A program made the position numbers and the translations under genes. Shown here one piece after another: positions 28,701 to 35,880 of a stretch of DNA of 58,270 bases (position 1 is the first letter of the stretch; every line of letters begins with the position of its first letter). Source of the stretch: Planctomycetota bacterium (lineage in GTDB: Bacteria > Planctomycetota > Planctomycetia > Planctomycetales > Planctomycetaceae); NCBI GenBank assembly GCA_022600195.1, contig JAHZKX010000068.1, forward strand, positions 66,184 to 124,453, in the 5' to 3' direction. Below the pieces are notes generated by a model. That model had not been told where the DNA came from, made no database searches, and worked only from the letters and a program-made list of their open reading frames with translations.

Positions 28701-29115
28701 CCGACTGGGACTCCGCGATCAGGGCGTGCAACGCCTGCGTTATACCGGCAAACCGCTTTCCATGGTCACGGATTGTCAGGTAGAACCAGAAGGCTTGCGG
28801 CTACGGTTTAACTTTCCTTTGGATCCAACTTCAGCTGCGGATTTGAAGTCATATGTCGCCGACCATTGGAACTACCACTGGCGGGCCTCATATGGGTCGG
28901 ACATGTTTTCTCCTACAACGGACCAACCGGGGAAAGACAAATTGAACATCATCAAAGCCACTCTGGCCAAGGATGGTAAAAGTGTGAAGTTGACGGTTCC
29001 CCATCTCAAGCCCGTGAATCAGGTTCATTTAAAGCTCGACCTGAAAGACGCTCAAGGGAACCCCTTTCGCGAAGAGATCTATTGGACGATTAATGGCATT
29101 CCGAACGGTGAGTGA
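25795..29115 (+). CDS. Large secreted dihaem cytochrome c / DUF6797 / propeller protein
   Basis: 1106 residues with a signal peptide ending near VNAQ. Two c-type haem motifs are present: CIKCH at residues 73-77 in a domain resembling the planctomycete haem-binding domain that follows Verrucomicrobia/Planctomycete dehydrogenases (SPLGPDLTKA, ESILSPSKKIKKGFE), and CKNCH at 248-252 in a classical cytochrome c fold (MQHLSPKERYQVVHFIREEF with an axial Met candidate). Residues about 330-480 match DUF6797 (GVWINGFLNLKATQHIRGRG). From about 640 onward a six-bladed sugar-dehydrogenase-type propeller appears (TSALDFFPDGRMVVSTHGGD, GFRTPNGMGILPDSRLTVSD). Such proteins are probably periplasmic dehydrogenases that pass electrons through the haems; the substrate is unknown. 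GGGAG sequence upstream of ATG 25795 can serve as ribosome site. Confidence 0.88.
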   Translation: MKVASIKYRLFAFWLITCLLGSLIQSVNAQQQPTSQLEQQLTQANIGQLVEETHRRGDPKRGALVFYKSVAACIKCHDSGKGASPLGPDLTKAEKTLTDEYLVESILSPSKKIKKGFETVTIVTTDGKLVSGLVAEDRNDALVLRDAANLEKEIVLQKKDIDEKTLGKKSMMPEGLVATLNNQGEFYDLASYVFEIARGGPQRAAELKPSAETLIVKDDTKNLDHAGILRRLNQRDFESGKRIFQGLCKNCHGVDGNKPSLPTARAFGSQPLKFGADPYKMFLTLSKGNGLMGPMQHLSPKERYQVVHFIREEFMKPNNPTYAIVTPEYLKGLPKGTESGEFDLNIERDFGPALASQLGWITTSALTIKLGDRTTISYDLHTMNQTGVWINGFLNLKATQHIRGRGEGVPQPEGKVLEGLAGWQWGHDGTLDYSRKDLLPRGPLPKKWFNYKGHYLHGKQLILSYEIDGRKILELPQVIDGKFAVRHTLRIEPGKALILATATPSDTQSSFTGVISLDKNVPGRRQGPATNSIALSGRRTKELFQTKATPLDSFTASSVIGDTSGMTWKPDDQQRLVLNIPADDKPRLIDIICFAGTEKTDIKTLATLVKQFKSEKIVDPKSLIKGGSSNWPETFKTVGYPGLEHGAYALDTITIPESTPWNTWFRTSALDFFPDGRMVVSTHGGDIWIVSGIDKDLLNLKWKRFAGGLYEPFGVKVVDGLIYVTCKDRLTRLHDLNNDGEADFYESFWADTDVSRFFHAFNFDLHTDTAGNFYYAKCGQYTSYALPGSVMKISPDGKTSEVYCTGFRTPNGMGILPDSRLTVSDNQGSWMPASKISLVKKGGFYGYVQTHSGGKNWAPDGGRIDHTKVVPPKSFDQPLIWMPQHVDNSAGGQLWIDDPRWGPLSGRLLHTSFGKGWMFYLMLQEFDEINQAAIIKLPFDFSAGIQRARVNPADGQVYAVGLDGWNGGGRLGLRDQGVQRLRYTGKPLSMVTDCQVEPEGLRLRFNFPLDPTSAADLKSYVADHWNYHWRASYGSDMFSPTTDQPGKDKLNIIKATLAKDGKSVKLTVPHLKPVNQVHLKLDLKDAQGNPFREEIYWTINGIPNGE

Positions 29116-29129
29116 TTTTTTTCTACGCT

Positions 29130-29447
29130 TCAGGAATTCTCTTCATCTAATAACTCATCGAATTTTTGCCAGTTTATCACTTGAATAAGAAACGCCCAGT
29201 TTCTGGTAGCGGCGAGACAGGTTCCTATTGTGATTAACCATATCCCACTAGCTAACCCAATAACAAACGCGGCAGTCAAAAAAGAGTCGCTCATATACAT
29301 GCAATAAGCTCCAAGACCGAATAACACGCTGTTTCTTAGAAGGCATGGTAGACTATTTATCAAAAGACTGCTGAAAGTAGGTGGATTATCTTCAAAGCTT
29401 CGAAACAAATTCAATAATTTTCGTTGTTTGTTACTTAGTGACATCAA
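29130..29447 (-). CDS. Small membrane protein of unknown function
   Basis: 105 residues with two hydrophobic segments, LLRNSVLFGLGAYCMYMS and FLTAAFVIGLASGIWLIT, between a basic N-terminus (SLSNKQRKLLNLFRSFED) and an acidic end (KFDELLDEENS). No family is recognised, but the arrangement of charged ends and two helices with a coherent reading frame supports a real gene. It converges on the preceding large cytochrome gene (stops 14 bases apart). Confidence 0.62.
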   Translation of the reverse strand: MMSLSNKQRKLLNLFRSFEDNPPTFSSLLINSLPCLLRNSVLFGLGAYCMYMSDSFLTAAFVIGLASGIWLITIGTCLAATRNWAFLIQVINWQKFDELLDEENS

Positions 29448-29817
29448 GCTACCCTGTCATGAAAAAGCGAAAGATCCATTTGTCTGACGTGATAAAATAT
29501 TAGCACTGTTTTGAAGAAGTATCATCCATATCCTTGGGGAATTCACTATTTATCATTTGAGAATTCCCAGTAGCAACTCCGCCAGATCGCACCAAGAGGT
29601 GTTTTTATTGACCTCATTCCTTTTTAAGTGCTGATTTTTTCTACCACGAAAGACACGAAAATCACGAAATTTCAGAAAGCCAATTAAATTTGTAAGCTAT
29701 CGACCAAATTTCGAAAAAATCTGTTCTGCATGTGATCCCATTGCGGGCCGTTTGCGTTCTTGAATGAAAGGCTATTCTTCACAATCATTCTCAACTGGTA
29801 TGAGGCATTGAGTTACT
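29448..29817. other. Intergenic region with dispersed repeat, no gene
   Basis: 370 bases between the small membrane protein gene and the tandem membrane protein pair. It holds the repeat copy listed at 29635 and otherwise AT-rich sequence without an open frame. The final bases TTGAGTTACT directly before GTG 29818 closely match AGAGTTGCT before GTG 30880, so the start regions of the tandem pair were duplicated too. Confidence 0.6.
29635..29669 (+). repeat. Dispersed intergenic repeat, copy 1
   Basis: Reads TTTTTTCTACCACGAAAGAC followed by ACGAAAATCACGAAA. Shorter or variant copies lie at 48734-48760 and 49398-49420, all in the same orientation and all between genes. The core CACGAAAGACACGAAA contains an internal 8-base near-repeat (CACGAAAG/A). 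No protein or mobile element is attached to it. Confidence 0.6.
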
Positions 29818-30552
29818 GTGAATACTGATGGTACAAGCTCAACAGAAATCACTGAATCCGACGGTGTCGACATCGTGGTTCGCCCGCATAAAAGTCTTCG
29901 TAACGGATATATCTTTGGTGTTTTCTTCTTTGCCCTGCTTGGAATTGGTTCAACTTCCTTTATGTGGTTTGCGGCACAGCCGTCCCAGAAGCTTTATGCA
30001 GTCTTGGTCTTTGGTGTGATGTGGTCATTATTACCTGGACTATTCATTTGGGAGGTTCTAGTTTGCCATTTTACATCGATTACGATCCGAAATGGAACCG
30101 CGATTCTACAGAGTGTGTTTTCATGCAAGGAACTCGAACTGTCAAACATAACACAGGCGCAATGGAAATTGATCTCACACGGTGCCCTGAGCTTAGAGAC
30201 AGCAACCGAAAGAGGAACGTTTGGCCTGAGACACTTAACACTAGAAGAGCGGCTTTGGCTGATTCAGTTCTTTAGAAATCACTTACCCGAATCGATCCAG
30301 CAGAACTGGGATCTTTTCTGCCTGAAAATCGCTCTTCCTTTACGCGAACCTAAGTCAGAAGTGATTCGAGATCCTGGTCCCGATGAAATATTAGTGACAC
30401 GCAAACGTTATGATCGGCTCGGTATTCCTCTCATTATCATCTCAATTATCTGTGGCGTTCTAACAGCTTGGTATTTTCAATATCCCAAATATTTATCGTT
30501 TCCAGTTATTCTAATTTTATTCTGGGTGTTGCTACGTTACTCGGTCCCCTAG
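29818..30552 (+). CDS. Tandem membrane protein, copy 1, N-terminal part (interrupted by TAG)
   Basis: 244 residues from GTG 29818 to TAG 30550-30552. It has two N-terminal membrane segments (GYIFGVFFFALLGIGSTSFM, YAVLVFGVMWSLLPGLFIWE), a soluble PH-like middle (TSITIRNGTAILQSVFSCKE, LRHLTLEERLWLIQFFRNHL) and a third membrane segment. It is a clear paralogue of the protein at 30880, aligning through LLRYSVP against VFYYNIP. In the paralogue the next residues are K-Q-G-M-V; here the frame reads stop-E-G-M-V, so a single AAG to TAG change at the Lys codon would explain the truncation. The rest of the protein is encoded in the same frame from 30553 on. Function unknown; probably an inner-membrane protein. 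Confidence 0.7.
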   Translation: MNTDGTSSTEITESDGVDIVVRPHKSLRNGYIFGVFFFALLGIGSTSFMWFAAQPSQKLYAVLVFGVMWSLLPGLFIWEVLVCHFTSITIRNGTAILQSVFSCKELELSNITQAQWKLISHGALSLETATERGTFGLRHLTLEERLWLIQFFRNHLPESIQQNWDLFCLKIALPLREPKSEVIRDPGPDEILVTRKRYDRLGIPLIIISIICGVLTAWYFQYPKYLSFPVILILFWVLLRYSVP

Positions 30553-30558
30553 GAGGGT

Positions 30559-30825
30559 ATGGTCTCATCGCGAATCAGTGCAGACAAAGAGTATATGCAG
30601 ATACTGTTTTTCCTCGCCTGGTGGAGCGGAGCGGGCTTAGTCGGTTTTATCGCATTCGTGCTAGCAGACCTACCCCATACATTACCTTTCGGCGTGGGCT
30701 GGTGTATGACTTTTTTATGGATTTCCGTCGGTTGGTGGAAAGTCTATCAATCAAATCGTGATCAGCACAAAAGGGATCTGGAAAAAGCGAAAGAGGCTGC
30801 ACAGCAGTGGAAAGACTGTCCGTAA
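30559..30825 (+). CDS. Tandem membrane protein, copy 1, C-terminal part
   Basis: 88 residues from ATG 30559, in the same frame as and six bases beyond the TAG that ends the preceding piece. MVSSRISADKEYMQILFFLA aligns with MVGRRISADTDLKQMLIFLF of the downstream paralogue, followed by two hydrophobic segments and a basic-acidic tail (QHKRDLEKAKEAAQQWKDCP) matching SHKRNLKKVKAAVEKWNPEV. The stop codon is embedded in TAGGAGGGTATG, so an AGGAGG element precedes the ATG by only about two bases: reinitiation is conceivable but the spacing is poor. Either a recent pseudogene half or a separately translated subunit. Confidence 0.5.
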   Translation: MVSSRISADKEYMQILFFLAWWSGAGLVGFIAFVLADLPHTLPFGVGWCMTFLWISVGWWKVYQSNRDQHKRDLEKAKEAAQQWKDCP

Positions 30826-30879
30826 TGTTCAAGACACAGATTTTTTCTTGTCCATCCTTTTGAAAAGGTCAGAGTTGCT

Positions 30880-31905
30880 GTGAACACGAATGAAATTACT
30901 TCTTCTGAACTGATAGAGTGTGAGAGTAACCCGCGTGTCTTTCGGATCAAGAAAAGCTATCGCAATCAGGGAATATTAATTCTGATTTTCTTTCTATTCG
31001 CTGGCATTGGCTCTGCATACGGAATATGGATTGAATCGCTGCCTGACCGAAGATTATATGGTGTGTTATTTTTCGGTTTATTTTTTTCATTCTTGTCTGT
31101 TGGTTCTCTCTGGATGATACTGGGATTCAAATTCGGATCTTTGACTTTTCAAAATAATTCTATCATTCAACAAGGTGTGATTTTCAGGAAAGAGATCGAC
31201 TTGTCGAGTCTGTATCAGATCCGCTGGGGTCTAAGTCAAGGCGGAAGCATTACCTTAAAAAGTTTGAACAAAAAGATTTCAATCAATCTGGACAATTATG
31301 AACGAAACGAACGACTGTGGTTAATTCGTTATTTCCAGAGTGCCTTACCTGAAGAATCTCAGAATCACTGGGATCTATTCTGCTATAAAATTGCTATTCC
31401 AGTTCGCGACTACAACCCTGAAGAAATTCGTACTCCTGGCCCCGGTGAAATATTGATAACACGTCAACGCTGGTCCCTGATTTTCATCCCTCTCATTTTA
31501 GTGTCTACCATAGTATTAATTGTCGCAGCATGGGTGTTGCAGACACCCCGTTTACTGTTTGCTCCCATCCAATTCATCCTATTGTGGCTGGTTTTCTATT
31601 ACAACATTCCGAAGCAAGGAATGGTCGGCCGTCGAATCAGTGCAGACACAGATCTCAAGCAGATGCTGATCTTTCTTTTTTGTTGGGGTGCGTTGGGTTT
31701 AATCGGCATTATCATTCTCAAAATAATAGACTTTCCAGAACCACAGAATACGATCTCCAATGTTTGTCTGATGTGTATTTGGTTCACCATTCTTTTAATA
31801 ATAGTCAGTAAATTAGATCGTAACAGTCATAAGCGGAATTTGAAAAAGGTGAAAGCAGCAGTGGAAAAATGGAACCCTGAGGTGGATCCCCAGACAGAAG
31901 ACTAA
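30880..31905 (+). CDS. Tandem membrane protein, copy 2 (intact)
   Basis: 341 residues from GTG 30880. Topology: two membrane segments at about 30-50 and 60-85, a soluble PH-like domain (SLTFQNNSIIQQGVIFRKEI, ISINLDNYERNERLWLIRYF), two further hydrophobic segments around 210-250 and two near 275-325, then a basic coiled tail. It is the intact version of the interrupted protein encoded just upstream; both share GTG starts, spacing and the motif PGP(G/D)EILxTRxR. No named family is recognised. The pair arose by tandem duplication; the spacing of 54 bases suggests one transcript. Confidence 0.75.
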   Translation: MNTNEITSSELIECESNPRVFRIKKSYRNQGILILIFFLFAGIGSAYGIWIESLPDRRLYGVLFFGLFFSFLSVGSLWMILGFKFGSLTFQNNSIIQQGVIFRKEIDLSSLYQIRWGLSQGGSITLKSLNKKISINLDNYERNERLWLIRYFQSALPEESQNHWDLFCYKIAIPVRDYNPEEIRTPGPGEILITRQRWSLIFIPLILVSTIVLIVAAWVLQTPRLLFAPIQFILLWLVFYYNIPKQGMVGRRISADTDLKQMLIFLFCWGALGLIGIIILKIIDFPEPQNTISNVCLMCIWFTILLIIVSKLDRNSHKRNLKKVKAAVEKWNPEVDPQTED

Positions 31906-32088
31906 GAATTTTCTGAGACTTTGAATGATTCGAAAATCAATCAACTTGTCTTCCAGGCGCGACGATAGGCGCGTGTGATGGTGCCTGATACAATCTTTGA
32001 TCAGCTGCCTCTGAGAGTTTAAGACTCTCACCAAAAACAGATTCAGTCGAAAGCTTATCCGATTTAGCCCTCCTGAGGATCTACACCA

Positions 32089-32946
32089 ATGCGATTAAAC
32101 GCCCTGCCACTGGGACTGCTATTGTTGTTCTATTCGTCTGCTCTTGCTCAAGACAAGACGACGCCTGAATCCGTGCCCCAAACACGGGTCATCTTTTACG
32201 CGATGGGCGATGTGCCTTACGTGCCAAAGGAAGATACTTTGCTTCCCCAACAGGTTGCGGAGCTGCCCAAAGACGCTGAATTTGTGATCCATGTGGGTGA
32301 TATCAAAGGAGGCAAGGCTGCTTGTGATGAAGCCGTCTACCAAAAGGTCTCTGGCATGTTGAGTCAATCTCAGGCGCCTGTCTTTATCATTCCCGGTGAC
32401 AATGAATGGAATGACTGCACGAATCCCGACCAGGCCTGGAAATTTTGGGATCAATATTTCATGCGCTTTGATCGTCGCTGGCGACATACCCTGCCTGTTT
32501 TCAGACAGCTGGAACGGGAAGAGAATTTTTCCTTTGTTAAAGGGGGCGTGCTATTTGTCGGGATCAACATCGTCGGTGGTCTTGTCCATGAACCGGCAGA
32601 ATGGAAACAACGACATGCGGACGATCTGGATTGGGTGCGTCGCAATCTGCGCCGCTATGGAAATAATGTCACTAGTCTGGTCCTTTTCGGACATGCGAAA
32701 CCAATTGCAGCGCACAATGACTTTTTCGGCCCCTTCAGTCAAGATGCGATTAAATTCCAAAAGCCGATCCTGTATCTTCACGGCGATGGACACAAGTGGA
32801 TTTACGACCGCCCTTTTGAAGCGAAGAACATTTTGCGCATCCAGGTCGATCAGGGTGGTATCGCTCCGCCGTTAAAGATTGCCGTCAGCGATCATCAGAC
32901 CAATCCCTTCCAGCTGGATCGACGTAACGACAAACCGGCGAACTAA
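32089..32946 (+). CDS. Secreted calcineurin-like metallophosphoesterase
   Basis: 285 residues with a signal peptide (about 1-20, ending LAQ). Metallophosphoesterase motifs are present though spread: GDVPYV (first metal motif region), HVGDIKGG, IPGDNEWND (the GDNE motif, variant of GNH[E/D]), LFGHAK and HGDGHKWI (the GH-type motif). It probably hydrolyses a phosphoester in the periplasm; the natural substrate is not evident. The gene stands alone, with AGGA-like sequence (CCTCCTGAGGATC) upstream. The PadR promoter begins 43 bases after its stop. Confidence 0.8.
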   Translation: MRLNALPLGLLLLFYSSALAQDKTTPESVPQTRVIFYAMGDVPYVPKEDTLLPQQVAELPKDAEFVIHVGDIKGGKAACDEAVYQKVSGMLSQSQAPVFIIPGDNEWNDCTNPDQAWKFWDQYFMRFDRRWRHTLPVFRQLEREENFSFVKGGVLFVGINIVGGLVHEPAEWKQRHADDLDWVRRNLRRYGNNVTSLVLFGHAKPIAAHNDFFGPFSQDAIKFQKPILYLHGDGHKWIYDRPFEAKNILRIQVDQGGIAPPLKIAVSDHQTNPFQLDRRNDKPAN

Positions 32947-32988
32947 CTGGCGCTGTCAGAATATTTCTGAACATATTCAAAAGATACC

Positions 32989-33018
32989 TTGACTTCCATA
33001 CTATGCCACACATAGTAT
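32989..33018 (+). promoter_or_regulatory. PadR-type promoter with palindromic operator
   Basis: A TTGACT -35 element (32989-32994) and a TAGTAT -10-like element (33013-33018), 18 bases apart, enclose the palindrome ATACTATG-CCACA-CATAGTAT (32998-33018, 8-base arms, perfect). The palindrome covers the spacer and -10, the usual place for autorepression. It lies 49 bases before the PadR start and nothing similar is seen elsewhere in the window. Operator function is inferred from position and symmetry. Confidence 0.65.
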
Positions 33019-33066
33019 AGGAATAGATGAGATATCGGTGACCCTGGTCTGTCGAGGAGATAGCAC

Positions 33067-33429
33067 ATGCGAGCAGAACGTGAACTGATGCGAGGCGCCG
33101 GCCCGGTGGCTGTACTCAAGCTTCTGGAAGAGGGCGCGAAATACGGATACGAACTTGTGGAAGCCTTGTCAGAACAGACCAATGGGGTACTCGACATGGG
33201 CCAGTCCACGCTTTATCCCCTGCTCTACAATCTGCAATCACAGGGGCTGATTCGTCCCCATTGGAAAGAATCCGAAAATGGGCGAAAGCGAAAATATTAT
33301 TCTCTGACAGCCAAAGGCAAGAAACGCCTTGCCAGTGATACGGCTCAGTGGCGGGCTGTCGCAACGGCCATGCAGGGCCTGGGGATTCTCACGCAATCGC
33401 CTCCCAAGCTGAGAGGAGGTGAAGCTTGA
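33067..33429 (+). CDS. PadR family transcriptional regulator
   Basis: 120 residues. The winged-helix domain runs from about 10 to 95: VAVLKLLEEGAKYGYELVEA, MGQSTLYPLLYNLQSQGLIR (recognition helix) and RKRKYYSLTAKGKKRLASD (wing). A GAGGAG ribosome site precedes ATG 33067. The short C-terminus lacks the long dimerisation helices of PadR-s1, as in PadR-s2-like members. Its stop overlaps the TTG start of the following membrane-protein gene (TTGA), and the strong AGGAGGTG before that TTG lies inside the PadR coding sequence, so the two are coupled. In planctomycetes such PadR genes typically sit in front of this kind of membrane protein. It probably represses its own promoter through the palindrome at 32998. 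Confidence 0.92.
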   Translation: MRAERELMRGAGPVAVLKLLEEGAKYGYELVEALSEQTNGVLDMGQSTLYPLLYNLQSQGLIRPHWKESENGRKRKYYSLTAKGKKRLASDTAQWRAVATAMQGLGILTQSPPKLRGGEA

Positions 33430-34022
33430 ACGCTACGACTCCCTCCCCCAGCAGATGGCGTAAAGTACTGCAGACACCGGTTTCTGAGTTGCTCCGCGGA
33501 CGAATTACCGGCCATCAAAACCCGGTGAAATATCTGGACACTTCAAATTTACCCGAAAGTATCGTCGAAGCCATTGCTGCAGTCACCACACATTTCAGTG
33601 GATCTCGACAAACAAAAATAACCCGAAAGCTCGCCAATTCCTGCAAAACCTTCCTGCAGGAAGGTCGTCACGAAGCACAACTTGTTGCAAAACTCAGCGA
33701 GCCGGAAAGTATATCCTCTCTGATTCGCTTGACTCGAAAAACAGACTGGGTTCTGACTTCGCCTGTGCCCGCCCTATTGTGGCCGACCGTTGAAACGTTA
33801 GTGGGAAAAACACCGGTTCGAACGAGGGCTGCCCGCAAAATGTTCTATCGTGTATCCCGAAGCATTCAATGGCAGTTGGAAGCAGGACAGACTCCAGACG
33901 AATTGACGGCCAAGTATAGTGAGACAATCAGCCTTGGTGGTTTGCTGTATGAGACGCATTCGCCAGGACTACTATTGGATTACAAACTCCCGAGAACGTC
34001 GCCTCTGTCGTGCTTGATGTGA
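33426..34022 (+). CDS. PadR-linked membrane protein, N-terminal piece (frameshifted)
   Basis: 198 codons from TTG 33426, preceded by AGGAGGTG at ideal spacing. It starts with WRKVLQTPVSELLRGRITGH, the usual N-terminus of planctomycete proteins found after PadR genes, followed by a degenerate copy of the helical HAAS-like domain (LANSCKTFLQEGRHEAQLVA). In the last codons the sense is lost: LDYKLP is followed by RTSPLSCLM and a stop, whereas the frame with one more base after CTCCC reads PENVASVVLDVIHKTRLR and runs into the next open frame. Restoring a single C at 33989-33991 joins both pieces in one protein. As printed, this is a truncated or pseudogene half. Confidence 0.65.
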   Translation: MNATTPSPSRWRKVLQTPVSELLRGRITGHQNPVKYLDTSNLPESIVEAIAAVTTHFSGSRQTKITRKLANSCKTFLQEGRHEAQLVAKLSEPESISSLIRLTRKTDWVLTSPVPALLWPTVETLVGKTPVRTRAARKMFYRVSRSIQWQLEAGQTPDELTAKYSETISLGGLLYETHSPGLLLDYKLPRTSPLSCLM

Positions 34023-35560
34023 TTCACAAGACACGTTTACGACCCGCTGAGAAACTGGATACAGCGCGCGAACTCTGCGCGCACTTTGCTGATGGTCTGG
34101 CGAAAGGGAACTCGCCGGACGAGATGATCAAATCGTTTGGATCTCCCGCAAAGTCTGCACGCCTGATACGCCGAGCGTGTATTCGTAACCGCTCATTCAT
34201 CTGGCATGCCTGGAGACGAACCTGGCAGGCGACAGCTGTGATCTCGACCATTGTATTCGTACTGTGGACCGTTTTGGCTGTACGTTTTTTGTCTGCAACG
34301 CCCACGATCACCTTCGATATTATTCAAGAGGCTGACGATCAAAGCCGCTCCATCCCGAAGCAGGAACGTGCATGGCCTCTATACCGCAAAGCGTTGATCA
34401 TTCTCAATAAGAATCAAGAAATCCCTAATTCACCCATAAAATCACACAGAATTAGCGAGGGTCTACACAAGGGACCGGAGAGCATATATTGGACAGAAGC
34501 GAAAGCCTATCTTGCTAAGCACGCGGATGTCATCAACCTGTTTGTGGAAGCATCAAAACGTCCGAATCTGGGTTTCATCAATCGCGATCCGGAGAATCGT
34601 GAGTGGCTGGAAAGCGATGGCCATGGGAAAGATTACATACTGAATCCTCCCGATCGGGTTGGTGTCGAGATTCTTTTGCCACAGACACAGAATCTGGCTT
34701 CAGTGGGATCACTGCTGACGCCAGCCAGCCATCTCGCAGTAGAAGAGGGAGACAGCAAGCGATGTTTACAACTTCTGCTCGCAGGCCTTGCTGTAGCAGA
34801 ACATTACAGACAATCGGGTCCTCACGCCATCTGTCAGATTTGGGCCAATAGACTTACTGGGACTATCGCACAAGACGCCGCGAGTCTCGTCATTGAGCAA
34901 CCTGATTTTTTCAATGATGAACAACTCGCGACACTTTTCCAGAAAATTTCAGCAACACAGATCAAAGCACCCAACTTCAGGCAAAATGAAAGAATACTCA
35001 AGGACTATGTGCAAAAAATCTATACCAATGATGGAACAGGAAACGGTCGATTCGCCGCTGATGGTTTTCCGATATTGCAACGCATGAATCAAATGATCAA
35101 TAGCGATCTTAAATATTTACTGCTAGAGGTATTCCCTGAATTTTCTGAATATCGAAACGCAAAAAGTTCTGATAGACCAGCGAATACAACGACACAGTTG
35201 CTGGCAGCGCCCGTGGCTGCAATGTTTGCAGATCGAAAGGAACTCCAGAACAAACTGCTCTCTCTGAATGAGTTGCTGTGGAAGCAACGATCGACAGTCA
35301 CGACATCCAAAGTGATCACAGATTCCGAGTATCTGACCGAGTATCGACGACTTTTAGATTCACCGAGTCTACGACTGAAGTATCTGCCGGCACTGCTCAT
35401 AATGCCTTATGAGCAGTCTGCAACCTATTGGTTTCAGTCACCGAAACATCAGGTTCAACGTGATGCGGCTTTGGTAATCATCGCAGCCGAACGCTATCGG
35501 CGACAGCATGGACGGTTCCCGAAAACGGCGGAAGAACTTGTTCCGAAATTTTGTCCGTAG
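34010..35560 (+). CDS. PadR-linked membrane protein, main piece (frameshifted at both ends)
   Basis: 516 codons from GTG 34010; the frame is open and meaningful upstream to about 33989 (TPENVASVV), arguing that GTG is not the true start. The N-terminal 65 residues are a well-conserved HAAS-like helical domain (KLDTARELCAHFADGLAKGN, SFGSPAKSARLIRRACIRNR), then one membrane helix (AVISTIVFVLWTVLAVRFLS) and about 400 periplasmic residues that end with the pattern YRRQHGRFPKTAEELVPKF. The frame then stops at 35560, but with one extra T in the run 35549-35552 it continues LSVVPLDPFTEKPLKYLIS to a TGA at 35664, which is the usual end of this family (VPLDPFTGKPL). Thus about 35 C-terminal residues are cut off in the printed sequence. 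Function unknown; presumably controlled by the upstream PadR protein. Confidence 0.72.
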   Translation: MLDVIHKTRLRPAEKLDTARELCAHFADGLAKGNSPDEMIKSFGSPAKSARLIRRACIRNRSFIWHAWRRTWQATAVISTIVFVLWTVLAVRFLSATPTITFDIIQEADDQSRSIPKQERAWPLYRKALIILNKNQEIPNSPIKSHRISEGLHKGPESIYWTEAKAYLAKHADVINLFVEASKRPNLGFINRDPENREWLESDGHGKDYILNPPDRVGVEILLPQTQNLASVGSLLTPASHLAVEEGDSKRCLQLLLAGLAVAEHYRQSGPHAICQIWANRLTGTIAQDAASLVIEQPDFFNDEQLATLFQKISATQIKAPNFRQNERILKDYVQKIYTNDGTGNGRFAADGFPILQRMNQMINSDLKYLLLEVFPEFSEYRNAKSSDRPANTTTQLLAAPVAAMFADRKELQNKLLSLNELLWKQRSTVTTSKVITDSEYLTEYRRLLDSPSLRLKYLPALLIMPYEQSATYWFQSPKHQVQRDAALVIIAAERYRRQHGRFPKTAEELVPKFCP

Positions 35561-35804
35561 TGCCCCTTGATCCATTTACTGAGAAACCGCTCAAGTATTT
35601 GATTAGTGAGGGTCGCCCTGAGATTGACTCCTTTGGACTGAAACCACCGGAAGAAGGTGCTTGAGATTTTCAAATACAACACCCCCTGGCAATAAAGCCT
35701 GGACATGATCTCATGGACTAACCGCACTCGGGTGAAGGTTTCTGCTCACAAAGCAAATGCGTCATGGCGCGGTACTTGTTGTACCCGCACATGCTGTCGC
35801 TGCG

Positions 35805-35880
35805 AAATTGAAAAAAAGGTGCCAGCGACAAATGACTGTGTGGAGGTCATTTGTCGATACCTGACACCATTTTATTTCAA
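35805..35880. repeat. Extended imperfect palindrome between convergent genes
   Basis: The perfect stem CGACAAATGAC/GTCATTTGTCG (35826-35836 and 35846-35856, loop 9) is flanked by GGTGCCAG against CTGACACC and then by A-rich/T-rich outer arms (GAAATTGAAAAAAA against ATTTTATTTCAA). It lies between the end of the PadR-linked gene and the stop of the minus-strand gene at 35877, overlapping the last codons of the latter. It could be a bidirectional terminator or a REP-like element; only one copy is in this window. Confidence 0.6.

Noticed and set aside
34010-34022. Overlap of two frames read as programmed -1 frameshifting
   Set aside because: There is no slippery heptamer or downstream pseudoknot at 33989, and adding one C gives a continuous family-like sequence, so a simple indel explains it better.
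35545-35560. AAATTTT as a programmed slippery site
   Set aside because: The codon phase does not fit X-XXY-YYZ, and the missing T in the homopolymer explains the loss directly.
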